This document shows, one piece after another, positions 63,821-64,000 of a DNA stretch of 64,000 bases. Location of the stretch: assembly GCA_027627225.1 (NCBI GenBank), contig CM051027.1, forward strand, positions 40,981,618 to 41,045,617, written 5' to 3'. The position numbers were made by a program, and so were the translations under genes. The notes beneath the pieces are model-generated. The model saw nothing but the letters and a program-made list of their open reading frames with translations, was not told the origin of the DNA and did not search any database. Position 1 is the stretch's first letter. Each line of letters opens with the position of its first letter. Source of the DNA: Congeria kusceri (lineage: Eukaryota; Mollusca; Bivalvia; Myida; Dreissenidae).

Positions 63821-64000
63821 AAGAGGGCCATGATGGCCCAAAGCGCTCACCTGAGTACTGCCAATGACAGAGATCAGCTAAATGTCATAACCTACAAAAT
63901 GACCCAAATCAGACAACCTGATCTGGCAATTCGACAGGTGCAATACAAATGTCTGTCCGGCCTTTTTCTGTAGCTAACCTGGCAATCTACAGGCAATATA
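63821..64000 (+). repeat. 5' end of another array element, cut by the window edge
   Basis: AACAAGAGGGCCATGATGGC then CCAAAGCGCTCACCTGAG, followed by units of the 11675 family (GGCAATTCGACAGGTGCAAT). Confidence 0.8.

Noticed and set aside
1..64000. Old viral insertion or retroviral genome
   Set aside because: No reverse transcriptase, integrase, capsid or replication-protein motif was seen on either strand.

Overview
This is animal nuclear DNA, most probably from a bivalve mollusc. The genes have introns with GT/AG splice sites. The window is full of mollusc-style repeats: tandem arrays of 130-170 bp units inside mobile elements, a tRNA-headed SINE with a V-SINE-like tail, and small foldback elements. 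The look of the repeats reminds me of heterodont bivalves such as zebra mussel (Dreissena), but that is memory and was not tested. No bacterial operon, rRNA, CRISPR array or intact transposase was seen.

Three genes can be rebuilt by joining exons in phase. (1) The minus-strand gene at 2550-13084 is the 5' part (three exons, 135 complete codons plus 2 nt) of an MBOAT1/2-type lysophospholipid acyltransferase; it runs off the left edge. (2) The plus-strand gene at 13395-23583 is a complete five-exon UBE2M/UBC12, the NEDD8-conjugating E2, of 183 codons with the catalytic cysteine at position 111. The two start codons lie head to head with 310 bp between them, so they probably share a promoter. 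(3) The minus-strand gene at 29420-62752 is a Schlafen-like (SLFNL1-type, AlbA_2 fold) gene. It has six exons in consistent phase, its stop codon is present, and its 5' end is missing. UBE2M and SLFNL1 converge across about 5 kb of repeat-rich spacer.

Layout: 1-2.5 kb, arrays; 2.5-13.1 kb, MBOAT with a hAT-like element, a foldback element and a large array in its introns; 13.1-24.1 kb, UBE2M, whose first intron holds a 4.1 kb element with an 8-bp target duplication; 24.1-29.3 kb, spacer; 29.4-62.8 kb, SLFNL1, whose introns hold nearly all the remaining arrays, three minisatellites (33, 46 and 63 bp units), a SINE and several nested insertions; 62.8-64 kb, probably more SLFNL1 intron or 5' region.

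The most interesting structure is not a gene. Many arrays with unrelated internal units share the same ends: a short hairpin followed by GAGCTAAAAA, or a sister form ending GCATAAAAA. This suggests one transposition machinery mobilising interchangeable tandem-repeat cargo. The arrays also carry dozens of perfect nuclear-receptor half-sites. Long open frames inside the minisatellites follow from unit lengths divisible by three and are not called as genes.
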